From a bacterium (GTDB lineage Bacteria > Patescibacteriota > Minisyncoccia > UBA6257 > 1-14-0-10-44-23): DNA of 5,155 bases. The translations under genes were made by a program, and so were the position numbers. How positions within the stretch are numbered: the first letter of the stretch is position 1; each line of letters starts with the position of its first letter. The notes below the pieces were generated by a model. That model saw nothing but the letters and a program-made list of their open reading frames with translations, searched no databases and was not told the origin of the DNA. This document shows positions 4,566 through 5,155 of the stretch, one piece after another. The DNA is taken from assembly GCA_030699515.1 (NCBI GenBank), contig JAUYME010000055.1:1-5155 (forward strand). Direction: 5' to 3'.

Positions 4566-5155
4566 ACAGCGTGCATTTCGTTGATTTTCCACTTGCTGAT
4601 GACTTCGTTTACCGCATCGTAATCCATATTGGCAAAGAAGGCGTCAATGTACTCTCCTCTACCCTTTCCGTAATCTAGAAAATAAGCGTGCTCGTAAACA
4701 TCCAGAGCGATTAGCGGGCTGGCTCCCCAAACTGCACCAACGTTGTGAGCATCTTGGCCGTAGATGTGAAGGCGCATATCCTGCCAATCAAAGGCTAGAA
4801 TTGCCCAGCCGCGGCTGGCGATTCCGGTAGCCACCATTTCTTCTTTCCAGGCCTCTACACTACCGTAATCCTTTTCAATCATCTCTTTGAGCGGTCCGGA
4901 AAGCTCGCTTCCGCCCTTTTTAAGATGATTGAAGTAAATTTCGTGAAGCTTCATTCCGTTTACAGAAAAAGTCTCCTGCCTTTTTAGCTCGCCAAATTCG
5001 GAAAAACTTTGGTTGGCTTTTGATTTATCGGCCTCATCTACCTTTTTTTGAATTTCATTAGTTTTGGCTACATAGCCATCGTAAAGCTCTGTGTGCGTTT
5101 TTAACATTTCCGCGCTCATGCCATCCAGGCCGGCGCTGAAATCAAATTTTCTGGC
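4562..5155 (-). CDS. Superoxide dismutase, Fe/Mn family (N-terminus beyond the right edge)
   Basis: The frame stays open to the window edge. Twelve codons before the first in-window ATG (5119) encode ARKFDFSAGLDG, which joins smoothly to MSAEMLKTHTELYDGYV and fits the family N-terminus (L-x-G-[IM]-S ... H ... LY-x-GYV). That ATG is therefore an internal Met and the true start lies outside. Numbered from it, the metal ligands are His9, His59 (in NGMKLHEIYF), Asp140 and His144 (in LDVYEHAYFLDYG). The enzyme converts superoxide to oxygen and hydrogen peroxide. At second-sphere positions, Gly55 (four before His59) and Gln122 (GQDA) match the Mn-type arrangement rather than the Fe-type Gln near the second His; this is an inference from the motif alignment. 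The tryptophan of the usual DxWEH is Tyr142. No signal peptide can be judged. Its stop shares bases with the fmt stop, with no spacer or terminator between them. Confidence 0.93.
   Translation of the reverse strand, partial: ARKFDFSAGLDGMSAEMLKTHTELYDGYVAKTNEIQKKVDEADKSKANQSFSEFGELKRQETFSVNGMKLHEIYFNHLKKGGSELSGPLKEMIEKDYGSVEAWKEEMVATGIASRGWAILAFDWQDMRLHIYGQDAHNVGAVWGASPLIALDVYEHAYFLDYGKGRGEYIDAFFANMDYDAVNEVISKWKINEMHAV

Noticed and set aside
3789..4592. Two minus-strand open frames opposite fmt (120 and 96 codons).
   Set aside because: They are shadows of fmt, whose motifs are spread across the same region, and they contain no recognisable domain.
5117..5119. ATG at 5119 as the start of the superoxide dismutase gene.
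   Set aside because: Twelve in-frame codons upstream continue the family N-terminus to the window edge, so this Met is internal.

Overview
The window looks like a piece of a small, gene-dense bacterial chromosome, most likely from the Patescibacteria (CPR, Parcubacteria-like). This is inferred from the shape of the proteins: a bL27 tail with a lysine-rich C-terminus, a short methionyl-tRNA formyltransferase, a small HHNH-containing protein that resembles CPR hypotheticals I recall, almost no Shine-Dalgarno sequences, and spacers built from short repeated words. Retention of bL9 is informative within CPR, because some CPR lineages are reported to lack it. No phage, insertion sequence, CRISPR, tRNA or rRNA is visible. 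No gene-free stretch exceeds 300 bases; the longest is about 196 bases (2681-2876).

Layout. Positions 1-147 hold the C-terminal end of ribosomal protein bL27 (+). A 15-bp perfect hairpin follows and acts as a two-way terminator against a convergent block on the minus strand. Read from its promoter leftwards, that block is ctpA (S41 processing protease, 2680-1406), rplI (bL9, 1280-855) and a JAMM/MPN-like putative metalloprotease (781-182). Its two internal spacers carry a long inverted repeat made of CGCTAAT-like words (1299-1393) and a four-copy 7-bp tandem repeat (821-848).

A divergent intergenic region (2681-2876) contains a good sigma-70-type promoter for ctpA, a weaker candidate promoter for the plus strand, and a nested pair of mutually exclusive hairpins. 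The plus-strand block 2877-4565 encodes a small protein of unknown function, peptide deformylase (def) and methionyl-tRNA formyltransferase (fmt). def and fmt overlap by 14 bases and form the classic formylation/deformylation pair of bacterial translation. The last gene is an Fe/Mn-family superoxide dismutase on the minus strand. Its stop codon overlaps the fmt stop tail to tail, and its N-terminus lies beyond the right edge.

Most genes are housekeeping: ribosome, protein N-terminus maturation, envelope protein quality control and oxidative stress defence. I do not see a convincing new multi-gene system. The best leads are the solitary JAMM-like protein with an unusually long HxH-to-SxxD spacing, an Fmt whose usual catalytic asparagine is a glycine, the conserved-looking small HHNH protein with its structured leader, and several different word-repeat families in the spacers.
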